Shown one piece after another: positions 1-6,228 of a stretch of DNA of 6,416 nt. How positions within the stretch are numbered: position 1 is the stretch's first letter; every line of letters begins with the position of its first letter. Source of the stretch: an uncultured Clostridia bacterium (lineage in GTDB: Bacteria; Bacillota_A; Clostridia; Christensenellales; Aristaeellaceae); contig CAMBWJ010000114.1 in the NCBI GenBank assembly GCA_945871545.1, positions 1 through 6,416 on the forward strand, read 5' to 3'. The notes beneath the pieces are model-generated. The model made no database searches. It saw only the letters and a program-made list of their open reading frames with translations, and was not told the DNA's origin. A program made the position numbers and the translations under genes.

Positions 1-213
1 GCCCGCGGCGGCGAGAACGGCAAGATCTACGGCTCCGTCACCAACGACCAGATCGCCGCAGCCATGCGCGAGCAGCTTGGCATCGACGTGGACAAGCGCA
101 AGATCGAGGTGGAGGAGCCCATCAAGAACGCGGGTCAGGCTTTCTTCAACTACAAGCTGATGGCGGGCATCTCCACGCGGATGATCGTGAATGTGAAGGT
201 CGTGGCCAAGTAA
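1..213 (+). CDS. rplI: 50S ribosomal protein L9, C-terminal part (5' end outside window)
   Basis: The reading frame is open from base 1 and ends at TAA 211-213, giving the last 70 residues of L9. L9 binds 23S rRNA near the base of the L1 stalk and helps maintain reading frame. What is visible is the C-terminal globular domain, with its signature stretches NGKIYGSVTNDQIA and DKRKIEVEEPIKNAG, followed by the closing beta strand ending VNVKVVAK. The N-terminal rRNA-binding domain and the connecting helix lie upstream of the window. dnaB starts 19 bases after the stop, the usual rplI-dnaB order of Firmicutes, where the c-di-AMP phosphodiesterase gene gdpP often precedes rplI; that gene would be outside the window and is not seen. 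Nothing looks broken in the visible part. Confidence 0.93.
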   Translation, partial: ARGGENGKIYGSVTNDQIAAAMREQLGIDVDKRKIEVEEPIKNAGQAFFNYKLMAGISTRMIVNVKVVAK

Positions 214-232
214 GGCCGGAGGGAGTTTACAA

Positions 233-1594
233 ATGGAAGGATACGTCGCCGCAGGAAACGCCCAGAGTGTGCCGTGCCATCCGGAATCGGAGCGCAGCGT
301 GCTGGGCGCGATGCTTCGCTCCCGCGAGGCGGCCCTGCTCGCCATCGAGACGCTGCAGCCCGGCGATTTCTACGATCCCGCGAACCGCGAGATCTATGCC
401 GCGATGCAGACGCTGGCCGCGGCGGCGCGCCCCATCGACCTGGTCACGCTGGACGAGGAACTGACGCGGCGGGGCAAGCTGGACGCGGTGGGCGGTGCGG
501 CCTATCTGATCGAGCTGAGCCGCAGCGTGCCCTCGGCGGTCAATGCCCGGGCGTACATCCAGATCGTGGACGAGAAGTCCACGCTGCGCAAGCTGATCGC
601 GGCCTCCGAGAAGATCACCCAGGCCTGCTACGCCGGGGATCGGGAGACGCAGGAGGTGTTGGAGGAAGCGGAGAAGCTGATCTACGACATCACCATGCGC
701 AAGGGCGGCGAGGAGCTGGTGCCGATCCAGCCGGTGCTGCTCAAGACCTTTGAAAAGATCGAGCTGCTGGTGAAGAACCACGGCAAGGTGGACGGCGTGG
801 AGTCCGGCTACACGGAGCTGGACGAGCTGTTGACCGGCTTCCATCCGGGCGAGATGATCCTGGTGGCCGGGCGACCTGCCATGGGCAAGACCAGCATCGG
901 CATGAACTTCATCGAAAACGCGGCGATTCGCACCGGCAAGAAGGCGGCGGTGTTTTCGCTGGAGATGCCCGCCGAGCAGCTTGCGATGCGCATGCTGTGC
1001 ACCGAGGCCCGCGTGGACATGCAGAAGGTGCGCCGCGGTCAGATCGGCGACGAGGATTGGGGCAAGCTCTGCGACGCGATGATCAGCATCGGCCCCGCGG
1101 CCATCTATGTGGACGCGACGCCGGGCATCACCGTCTCCCAGGTGCGCTCCAAGGCGCGCAGGCTCCAGCTGGAGCACGGCCTGGACATCATCATGATCGA
1201 CTATCTCTCGCTGATGAGCGCGTCCGGCAACTTCGGCAGCCGTCAGGAGGAGGTCGCGCAGATTTCCCGCGCGCTGAAGTCGCTGGCCATCGAGCTGGGC
1301 GTGCCTGTGATCGCGCTGCAGCAACTCTCTCGAGCGCCTGCGGGCCGATCCAACCACCGCCCGATGCTCTCGGACATCCGCGAATCCGGCGCCATCGAGC
1401 AGGACGCGGACGTGGTCATGTTCGTGCACCGCGAGGACTACTATGAGCCGGAGACGGCGGAGAAGAACATCGCGGAGCTCATCATCGCCAAGCAGAGAAA
1501 CGGCTCCCTTGGCACGGTGAAGCTGGGCTGGAAGGGCGAGTACACCTGGTTTATGGATCTTTCGCCCCAGGCGAAGGAGGCGCGGCAGGGCTGA
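233..1594 (+). CDS. dnaB: Replicative DNA helicase DnaB
   Basis: This encodes a 453-residue replicative helicase (called DnaC in Bacillus), the hexameric ATP-driven 5'-3' motor of the replication fork that also recruits primase. Residues about 14-115 are the DnaB N-terminal domain (HPESERSVLGAML onward), followed by a linker and the RecA-like ATPase. Walker A is GRPAMGKT at 213-220 with K219 and T220. The FSLEMPAEQ motif places the likely catalytic glutamate at E244. Walker B is IIMIDYLSLM with D323. RPMLSDIRESGAIEQDADVV, around 375-395, and KQRNG at 420-424 (R422 likely the arginine finger) are the late conserved motifs. Length is normal, there is no intein, and all motifs are intact. The start is supported by GGAGGGAG at 218-225, seven bases before ATG. 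It lies 19 bases after rplI and 19 bases before the CBS gene, so it is very probably in the same operon. Confidence 0.97.
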   Translation: MEGYVAAGNAQSVPCHPESERSVLGAMLRSREAALLAIETLQPGDFYDPANREIYAAMQTLAAAARPIDLVTLDEELTRRGKLDAVGGAAYLIELSRSVPSAVNARAYIQIVDEKSTLRKLIAASEKITQACYAGDRETQEVLEEAEKLIYDITMRKGGEELVPIQPVLLKTFEKIELLVKNHGKVDGVESGYTELDELLTGFHPGEMILVAGRPAMGKTSIGMNFIENAAIRTGKKAAVFSLEMPAEQLAMRMLCTEARVDMQKVRRGQIGDEDWGKLCDAMISIGPAAIYVDATPGITVSQVRSKARRLQLEHGLDIIMIDYLSLMSASGNFGSRQEEVAQISRALKSLAIELGVPVIALQQLSRAPAGRSNHRPMLSDIRESGAIEQDADVVMFVHREDYYEPETAEKNIAELIIAKQRNGSLGTVKLGWKGEYTWFMDLSPQAKEARQG

Positions 1595-1613
1595 TCTGCC
1601 GGAAGGAGCGCGC

Positions 1614-2384
1614 ATGTCGAGATCGGAGATCTTTTTGCAGAAGTACCGGATTCTGGAAGGCCTGCTGGAGAAGCGCTACGACGGCCGCAAAACAGGCGGG
1701 CCGAGCGTGGTGTACGAGTACATCCGGGACGAGGACTCCGAGCCGGTGCGCGTGGATCTGGATCTGCTGCGGGAGATTCGCAACCTGCTCTCGCACAACG
1801 CCTGCGACGACGGCAATGCGGTGGTGGAGCCCTCGCAGGAGATGATCGATCGTCTGGACGCGATCACCGAGTACGTGCGCAGACCCAGGGAGGCCTGCAA
1901 GTTCGGCACGCCCGCAAATCAGGTGCTGAGCGCGCACATGAACGATTCCATCTACGGCGTGATGCGGAACATGTGCAAGAACGGCTATTCCCACGTTCCA
2001 GTGACGGAGCAGGGCAGCGTGGTGGGCGTGTTCAGCGTCAAGAACGTGTTTGATTACCTCGCGGATGCAGGGCTGGACAGCCTTGCGCCGGATGCGCGCA
2101 TTTCCCAGCTGGGCGACCGGATCCGTCTGGACGGCCGCACCGGCGAGCGTTACATGTTCATCGCCGCGGATACCTCCATCCTCAGCGTGCGCAGGGCGTT
2201 TGAGCGGTATACGGAAAAGAACAGCAGGCTCGGCATGGTGTTTGTCACCGAGACGGGCTCGGCGTCGGAGCAGCTGATCTGCATGCTGACGCCCTGGGAC
2301 GTGCTGAGCGTGGAACCTGCGGCAAAGGAGGGCGGCGGTCATGGAGGAAAAGCTGAGCTTCAGGGGGACGATGGAGCCCTTTGA
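1614..2384 (+). CDS. Tandem CBS-domain protein with HEPN-like N-terminal region
   Basis: This is a 256-residue soluble protein with no signal peptide or membrane segment. Residues 1-90 are predicted mostly helical and contain LLREIRNLLSHN; R56-N57-L58-L59-S60-H61 matches the R-polar-x3-H signature of HEPN domains, many of which are RNases. Two CBS motifs follow: about 97-152 (core GYSHVPVTEQGSVVGVFSVKN) and about 161-232 (core LGMVFVTETG, then ICMLTPWDVL). Such pairs form a Bateman module that binds adenine nucleotides; which ligand applies here cannot be read from sequence. The start has GGAAGGAG at 1601-1608, five bases before ATG. The last 15 codons overlap the alarmone synthetase gene, and the tail after about residue 236 is glycine-rich and probably unstructured. 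The CBS assignment is firm; the HEPN assignment rests on one motif plus helical pattern and is inferred. An alternative is a non-catalytic helical dimerisation domain. Confidence 0.85.
   Translation: MSRSEIFLQKYRILEGLLEKRYDGRKTGGPSVVYEYIRDEDSEPVRVDLDLLREIRNLLSHNACDDGNAVVEPSQEMIDRLDAITEYVRRPREACKFGTPANQVLSAHMNDSIYGVMRNMCKNGYSHVPVTEQGSVVGVFSVKNVFDYLADAGLDSLAPDARISQLGDRIRLDGRTGERYMFIAADTSILSVRRAFERYTEKNSRLGMVFVTETGSASEQLICMLTPWDVLSVEPAAKEGGGHGGKAELQGDDGAL
2324..2332 (+). promoter_or_regulatory. Ribosome binding site for the alarmone synthetase, inside the upstream gene
   Basis: AAAGGAGGG contains a complete AGGAGG and ends eight bases before ATG 2341. It lies within the coding sequence of the CBS gene, so ribosomes finishing that gene pass over it. 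It decides the start at 2341 over the in-frame ATG at 2371, which has only a G-run two or three bases upstream, too close to act as a Shine-Dalgarno site. Confidence 0.8.
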
Positions 2385-3054
2385 GGATTCGTTGGAGTCC
2401 CTGCGACAGGACTATGCGCAGATGCGCGGCGTGTATGCCGCGGCCATTCGGGAGATCAACGCCCGTCTGGAGACGCTGAACAACGAATTCTCCTATCGGA
2501 ACCGGCACAATCCGATCCATCACATCGAGAGCCGCGTCAAATCCATGCCCAGCATCATCAAGAAGCTGCGCACCATCGGCGCGCCCATCTCCATGTCCAG
2601 CGCAAAAAAGCACCTGCACGACATCGCGGGCGTGCGCGTGGTCTGCCGCTACGTGGACGACATCTACCGCATCGCCGATCTGCTGCTGGCGCAGGACGAC
2701 ATCTCGCTGATTCTGGAGAAGAATTACATCAAGAATCCCAAGCCCAACGGCTATCGCAGTCTGCACATCGTGGTGGACGTGCCGGTGTACATGTCCCACG
2801 GCAAGCTGTTCACGCCGGTGGAGATTCAGATTCGCACCGTCGCCATGGACTTCTGGGCCACGCTGGAGCATGGCATCCGCTACAAGGCCACCGAGGAGGT
2901 TCCCCAGAAGATCGTGGACGAGCTGCGGGAGTGCGCCGACGTGATCACCGCCACCGACTACAAGATGCAGGAGATCTTCAAGGTTCTCCAGGAGGTGCAC
3001 GACGCGGACGACAGCTATCAGGAGGAGATCATCCCGGAGTTCATCCAGAGATAA
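2341..3054 (+). CDS. Small alarmone synthetase, RelQ-like GTP pyrophosphokinase
   Basis: This 237-residue enzyme should transfer pyrophosphate from ATP to GTP or GDP to make (p)ppGpp, the stringent-response alarmone. Only the RelA/SpoT synthetase domain is present (about 55-185); the HD hydrolase, TGS and ACT domains of long Rel proteins are absent, so it cannot degrade ppGpp. Visible motifs are HIESRVKSMPSIIKKL (61-76), HDIAGVRVVCRYVDDIY (93-109, with D94), YIKNPKPNGYRSLH (129-142) and VEIQIRTVAMDFWATLEH (160-177, with E161). D94 and E161 align with the DIAG aspartate and EVQIRT glutamate considered catalytic in the family. The helical C-terminus is typical of RelP/RelQ enzymes, which form tetramers. 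It is somewhat longer than B. subtilis YjbM (about 211 residues), mainly at the N-terminus. RelQ is more likely than RelP but that needs a tree. It overlaps the CBS gene by 44 bases, implying coupled expression. Confidence 0.92.
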   Translation: MEEKLSFRGTMEPFEDSLESLRQDYAQMRGVYAAAIREINARLETLNNEFSYRNRHNPIHHIESRVKSMPSIIKKLRTIGAPISMSSAKKHLHDIAGVRVVCRYVDDIYRIADLLLAQDDISLILEKNYIKNPKPNGYRSLHIVVDVPVYMSHGKLFTPVEIQIRTVAMDFWATLEHGIRYKATEEVPQKIVDELRECADVITATDYKMQEIFKVLQEVHDADDSYQEEIIPEFIQR

Positions 3055-3095
3055 CGAAACGACGGAACGCAGATTGCGTTCCGTCGTTTCGTTAT
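3051..3095. terminator. Bidirectional hairpin terminator between convergent genes
   Basis: Bases 3051-3071 and 3075-3095 are perfect reverse complements: a 21-bp stem with a three-base GAT loop. The outer stem is A-rich on the left (ATAACGAAAC) and T-rich on the right (GTTTCGTTAT), and the inner part is GC-rich, so either strand reads as a stem followed by a T-rich stretch. The T-rich stretch is interrupted, so it is not a textbook pure U-run. The hairpin sits between the + strand alarmone synthetase, whose TAA stop lies in the left arm, and the - strand murI, whose stop begins five bases beyond the right arm. Confidence 0.85.
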
Positions 3096-3100
3096 GTAGG

Positions 3101-3856
3101 TTATAGCTCCGCCGTGAACAGCTCCCGCATCAGCTCCAGCTTGTCTGCACCGCCGGAGCTTTCAAAGATCACCCGACCGGGCACGTTCTGCTCTGTCAGC
3201 AGGCCCGCATCCTCCAGGCGGCGCTTCAGCTGGCGCGCGGTGCCGTCCAGGCCGTCGAAGATCTGCGCCTTCGGGAAGAAGGCCTCGATCTGCCGCCGCA
3301 GGAAGGGATAGTGGGTGCAGCCCAGCACGATGCCGTCGATCTGCTGATGGAGATACGGCTCGAAGATGGCGGCAAGCGCCGCGCGGGCCTCTGGGGAATT
3401 CGCCCGACCGGCCTCCACGAGCTCCACCAGGCCCTTGCCCTCCAGCGGAACCACGCCCTCGCCGTAGTGCTCCATCAGCCGGGAGAAGCGCTCCAGCGAC
3501 AGTGTCGCACGGGTCGCCAGCGCCAGAATCTTGCCGCCGCTGCGGGCCAGGCTGGCGGGCTTCACGGCGGGCTCCATGCCGATGACCGGGATGGAGACCT
3601 CCGCGCGCAGAGTCTCGGCGTAGGCCGAGGTGATGGTGTTGCAGGCGATCACCAGCGCCTTCACGTCCCTTTCAAGCAGATAATCCGTCGACTGCCGGGA
3701 CAGGGTGCGAATCTCCTCCAGCGGCCGCGGGCCGTAGGGGGCGTTTGCGTTGTCGCCGTAAAACAGATAATTCTCGTTCGGCAGCAGCTGCACCGCCCGG
3801 CGCAGCACGCTGATGCCGCCGACCCCCGAATCCAGTATTCCAATGATGTCCTTCAT
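3101..3856 (-). CDS. murI: Glutamate racemase
   Basis: MurI interconverts L- and D-glutamate in the cytoplasm, supplying D-Glu for MurD in peptidoglycan synthesis. The 251-residue product opens MKDIIGILDSGVGG (general residue D9), continues with YGDNANAPYGPRP (33-45), and has both catalytic cysteines: C72 in ACNTITSAYA and C180 in GCTHYPFL with H182. Length and motif order are normal. An in-frame GTG at 3871-3869 would add MSEAH, but ATG at 3856 is preferred: family members begin just ahead of the GILDSGVGG strand, GAGG lies five bases upstream, and the promoter predicted at 3890-3918 would leave the GTG with only about a 12-base leader. The gene is downstream of rnr on the same strand with a 58-base gap and is convergent with the alarmone synthetase. 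It probably has its own promoter, with some read-through from rnr possible. Confidence 0.95.
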   Translation of the reverse strand: MKDIIGILDSGVGGISVLRRAVQLLPNENYLFYGDNANAPYGPRPLEEIRTLSRQSTDYLLERDVKALVIACNTITSAYAETLRAEVSIPVIGMEPAVKPASLARSGGKILALATRATLSLERFSRLMEHYGEGVVPLEGKGLVELVEAGRANSPEARAALAAIFEPYLHQQIDGIVLGCTHYPFLRRQIEAFFPKAQIFDGLDGTARQLKRRLEDAGLLTEQNVPGRVIFESSGGADKLELMRELFTAEL

Positions 3857-3889
3857 GTGCGCCTCGCTCACAATGGTTGTTCTTCCACA

Positions 3890-3918
3890 ATTATAGGCCC
3901 GATGGGCGGAAAAATCAA
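3890..3918 (-). promoter_or_regulatory. Sigma-A type promoter for murI
   Basis: Read on the - strand, TTGATT (3918-3913) and a perfect TATAAT (3895-3890) are separated by exactly 17 bases. Transcription should begin near 3883, about 27 bases before the murI ATG. The -35 box overlaps the TGA stop of rnr (3917-3915). The spacer contains a small palindrome, GCCC-GAT-GGGC at 3897-3907, too short and without a following T-run to be a convincing rnr terminator; it might instead be a regulator site. Confidence 0.75.
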
Positions 3919-6038
3919 GCCTGCGCGTCCGTTAGAACGCCCATCAGCTCAAAATTGATCTCGCCGCGCTCCACGCTTGCGCTCAGCGCCCGCACCCGCA
4001 CCTGCTGGCCCAGGCGCAGAATCTGCCCGCGTTCCGAGCCGACGAGCTGCTGACGGCGGTCGTCGTAGACGTAGTAATCGTCCAGGTCGGATACGTGCAC
4101 CAGACCCTCCACGGTGTTGTCCAGGGTGACGTACGCGCCCCAGGAGGTCACGCCGGAGATGGTGCCGTAGAACTTGCGGCCGATCTGGCGGCGCATCCAC
4201 GCGGCCTTGAGCATGTCGTCCGCCTCGCGCTCTGCCCGCACGCTCTCCTGTTCGCGCTGGGAGCAGTCCTTCGCCAGCTCCGGCATGCGCTTTTCCGCCT
4301 TGGCGATGCCCGCCATGCCGCCGTCCAGCAGGAGCTTGAGCATGCGGTGCACCACCAGATCGGGGTAGCGGCGGATGGGGGAGGTGAAGTGGCAGTAGTC
4401 CGACAGCGCCAGCGCGTAGTGGCCCACGGGCTTCTCGCTGTACTGCGCCTTCTTCAGCGCCCGCAGCATCGTGCGGCGGATGACCTCGATGCGGCCGTCA
4501 TCGGCGTGTCTGCCCAGAATCTTCTGAAGCATGCCTGGATGGGGATGCTCACCCAGGTACACCGGGTCGCCCGCGAGGTTCATGAACGCCTCCAGCGCAT
4601 GGATGCGGTCCGGGTCGGGGCGCTCGTGGATGCGGTAGAGGAAGGGCAGCTGGGTGTCCATGGCGAGGCGCGCCACGGTCTGATTGGCCAGCAGCATGAA
4701 CTCCTCGATCAGGCGCTCGGATTCGCCGCGCTTCGGGCAGAGGATCTCCGTCGGCTCGTACTTCTCGTCCAGCACGAACGCGGCCTCGTCTATCTCGAAA
4801 TCCACCGCGCCGCGCTCCTTTCGCTGCTCCTGCAGGCGCTGGGCGAGTCTGCGCATCGTCAGCAGCGACTCCGCCACCTCCTCCGGCAGCGGCTCCGGGT
4901 CGCCCTCGAAGAAGCGGTTCACGCCGTCGTAGGTCAGGCGCGCCCGGGAGCGGATGATCGAGCGGGTCAGATGGTGATCCACCACGCGCCCGGCGGGGGA
5001 CACGTCCATCAGCAGGCTCATGGCGAGGCGATCCGCATCCGGCATCAGCGAGCAAAGGTCGTTGGACAGCGCCTCCGGCAGCATGGGCACGGTGTAGCCT
5101 GGCAGGTAGAGGGAGGTGCCCCGGCTGCGGGCCTCCCGATCCACGGCGGTGCCGGGGCGCACGTAGTGGGACACGTCCGCGATGTGCACGCCCAGGCGGT
5201 AGCCGCCGTCCGGCAGGGATTCGATGGACACCGCGTCGTCGAAATCCCGGGAGCCAGCGCCGTCGATGGTGAAGATCACCCGATCCCGAAGGTCGATGCG
5301 CTTCTCGTCCGGCTCCGGCATAGGCTCCCGGCGCAGCATGCGGGCGGCTTCTTCAGCCTCCGGGGGGAATTCGGTGGGGAAGTCGTGATCCTCGGCGGTG
5401 GCGCGCAGCCGTGCAAGCATGCTCCCGGCGTTGCCCAGAACACGAACTGCATGGGCGCGGATGGGACGGTTCGCCTGGGGATATTCGTCGATCTCCAGCA
5501 GGGCGATCTCGTTGTTGCGCACGAAGGACAAATCGCCGTCCAGCAGGATCGCATAGGGAATGCGCGGGTCGCAGGCCACGGCGGTGGTGCGCAGGCGTTC
5601 GACAGCCGCGCCGCATCGGCCCTTGCCGCGCCCCATGTGTTCGATGCGCACGCAGGCGGCGAGGGTCTTTTTCTCACGGCTGCAAATCGCCTCGATGGTG
5701 CAGCTGCCGGCGTTGTCAGGCCGCACCAGTATGCGGTCGCCGGGCATGGGCCGCAGCCGTCCGTCCGTGATGCGCAGCTGGTTGGAGCCATCGTCTGGCC
5801 TGCACACCGCCGCGCCGTTGTGCAGGAACGCCGCAACGCCGGAGACCATGCCCAGCTTCTCCGGCAGGGCGTACTTGCCCTTCTTGGAGAGGGCGATGCG
5901 CCCGCAGGCGGTCAGTGCGTCCAGATCCCTCTGGAGCGCGGTGTAGTCCATGCCGGAGAGCTCGGCAAGCTCGTTGATCGTGCGCGGCACGTTGGCGTGC
6001 TGAATGATTTCGTAGAGTGATTCGTTGATTTCGTTCAT
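3915..6038 (-). CDS. rnr: Ribonuclease R (3'-5' exoribonuclease, RNB family)
   Basis: This 707-residue enzyme degrades structured RNA processively from the 3' end and serves in mRNA, rRNA and trans-translation-linked decay. Domains in order: winged helix (about 1-60, PRTINELAELSGMDYTALQRDL), two cold-shock RNA-binding domains (about 62-210), the RNB catalytic domain (about 245-575) and an S1 domain (about 620-698, GRKFYGTISGVTSWGAYVTLD). The metal-binding motif TIDGAGSRDFDDAVS supplies D259, D265, D267 and D268; HFTSPIRRYPDL (550-561) is the second RNB hallmark. The protein ends nine residues after S1, without the long lysine-rich tail of E. coli RNase R. The frame stays open a further 120 codons upstream, but that stretch resembles no RNase R, crosses the promoter region and overlaps the divergent gene. 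ATG 6038 is chosen because the winged helix starts there and AGGATGG lies four bases upstream. Confidence 0.95.
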   Translation of the reverse strand: MNEINESLYEIIQHANVPRTINELAELSGMDYTALQRDLDALTACGRIALSKKGKYALPEKLGMVSGVAAFLHNGAAVCRPDDGSNQLRITDGRLRPMPGDRILVRPDNAGSCTIEAICSREKKTLAACVRIEHMGRGKGRCGAAVERLRTTAVACDPRIPYAILLDGDLSFVRNNEIALLEIDEYPQANRPIRAHAVRVLGNAGSMLARLRATAEDHDFPTEFPPEAEEAARMLRREPMPEPDEKRIDLRDRVIFTIDGAGSRDFDDAVSIESLPDGGYRLGVHIADVSHYVRPGTAVDREARSRGTSLYLPGYTVPMLPEALSNDLCSLMPDADRLAMSLLMDVSPAGRVVDHHLTRSIIRSRARLTYDGVNRFFEGDPEPLPEEVAESLLTMRRLAQRLQEQRKERGAVDFEIDEAAFVLDEKYEPTEILCPKRGESERLIEEFMLLANQTVARLAMDTQLPFLYRIHERPDPDRIHALEAFMNLAGDPVYLGEHPHPGMLQKILGRHADDGRIEVIRRTMLRALKKAQYSEKPVGHYALALSDYCHFTSPIRRYPDLVVHRMLKLLLDGGMAGIAKAEKRMPELAKDCSQREQESVRAEREADDMLKAAWMRRQIGRKFYGTISGVTSWGAYVTLDNTVEGLVHVSDLDDYYVYDDRRQQLVGSERGQILRLGQQVRVRALSASVERGEINFELMGVLTDAQA

Positions 6039-6073
6039 ATTTCCATCCTGTATGATTTTCGCGGAGGTCGCAC
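6035..6073 (-). other. Possible 12-codon leader ORF overlapping the rnr start
   Basis: On the - strand a GTG at 6073-6071, preceded nine bases upstream by GGAGG, opens a frame reading MRPPRKSYRMEI and stopping at TGA 6037-6035. That stop overlaps the rnr ATG as ATGA, an arrangement typical of translational coupling. The start lies inside the leader hairpin at 6062-6088. A frame this short can easily arise by chance, so this is only a candidate. Confidence 0.2.
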
Positions 6074-6088
6074 CGGGCGAATCCTCCG
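6062..6088 (-). promoter_or_regulatory. Hairpin in the rnr 5' leader
   Basis: In the rnr leader RNA, CGGAGG (6088-6083) can pair with CCUCCG (6067-6062), and inside it UCGC (6080-6077) with GCGA (6071-6068), leaving a two-base bulge and a five-base loop. The 5' arm contains a GGAGG that looks like a ribosome binding site and would be hidden in the stem. The rnr ribosome binding site itself lies downstream and stays free. It matches no riboswitch class that I recognise. Confidence 0.4.
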
Positions 6089-6128
6089 ATTCCTTGTAGT
6101 TTGGGCAGAAAATCGCCGCACAAGTCAT

Positions 6129-6157
6129 AGAATAGCACATTCCCGCATGAAAAGCAA
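6129..6157 (-). promoter_or_regulatory. Promoter for rnr, with extended -10
   Basis: On the - strand TTGCTT (6157-6152) and TATTCT (6134-6129) are 17 bases apart, and the -10 is preceded by TGC, an extended -10 element. Transcription would start near 6122, giving an 84-base leader before the rnr ATG. Its -35 box is ten bases from the -35 box of the divergent gene. Confidence 0.6.
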
Positions 6158-6162
6158 GGAAA

Positions 6163-6180
6163 GCGGCTTGCGCACGCCGC
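6163..6180. promoter_or_regulatory. 18-bp imperfect palindrome at the divergent promoters (candidate operator)
   Basis: GCGGCTTGCGCACGCCGC is symmetric except for one mismatched base pair: arms GCGGC and GCCGC surround a central TGCGCA. It covers the -35 box of the + strand gene and begins five bases from the -35 box of rnr, so a bound dimeric regulator could affect both promoters. No regulator family is recognised, and GC-rich DNA yields such dyads by chance. Confidence 0.3.
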
Positions 6181-6196
6181 GCCCCTCGGTTATACT
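6168..6196 (+). promoter_or_regulatory. Promoter for the divergent gene at 6229
   Basis: TTGCGC (6168-6173) and TATACT (6191-6196) have a 17-base spacer. The -10 differs from consensus at one base; the -35 keeps only the TTG core. Transcription would start near 6203, about 26 bases before the ATG. Confidence 0.6.
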
Positions 6197-6228
6197 GGAA
6201 GAAAGCGGAAACCGAAGGAGGAAGGACC

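Noticed and set aside
227..1615. 462-codon open frame on the - strand opposite dnaB
   Set aside because: It is antisense to an intact dnaB, has arginine-, leucine- and histidine-rich low-complexity composition typical of GC-rich shadow frames, and shows no domain.
2245..3000. 251-codon open frame on the - strand opposite the alarmone synthetase
   Set aside because: It is a shadow of a gene with complete family motifs and is histidine- and valine-rich without any domain.
1614..3054. CBS gene plus alarmone synthetase as a classical toxin-antitoxin pair
   Set aside because: Some small alarmone synthetases act as toxins, but there is no recognisable antitoxin, the CBS protein is too large and domain-rich for one, and the operon is a housekeeping locus with no mobile or defence genes around it.
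3857..3871. GTG start adding five residues to MurI
   Set aside because: No good ribosome binding site precedes it, the leader would be about 12 bases, and the family begins right before the GILDSGVGG strand.
3897..3907. Small palindrome as an rnr terminator
   Set aside because: The stem is only four base pairs and is followed by CTATAATTG rather than a T-run; it lies in the murI promoter spacer.
4095..6020. 641-codon open frame on the + strand opposite rnr
   Set aside because: The RNase R frame on the other strand has all its domains and catalytic residues; this frame is an alanine-, histidine- and valine-rich shadow without recognisable motifs.
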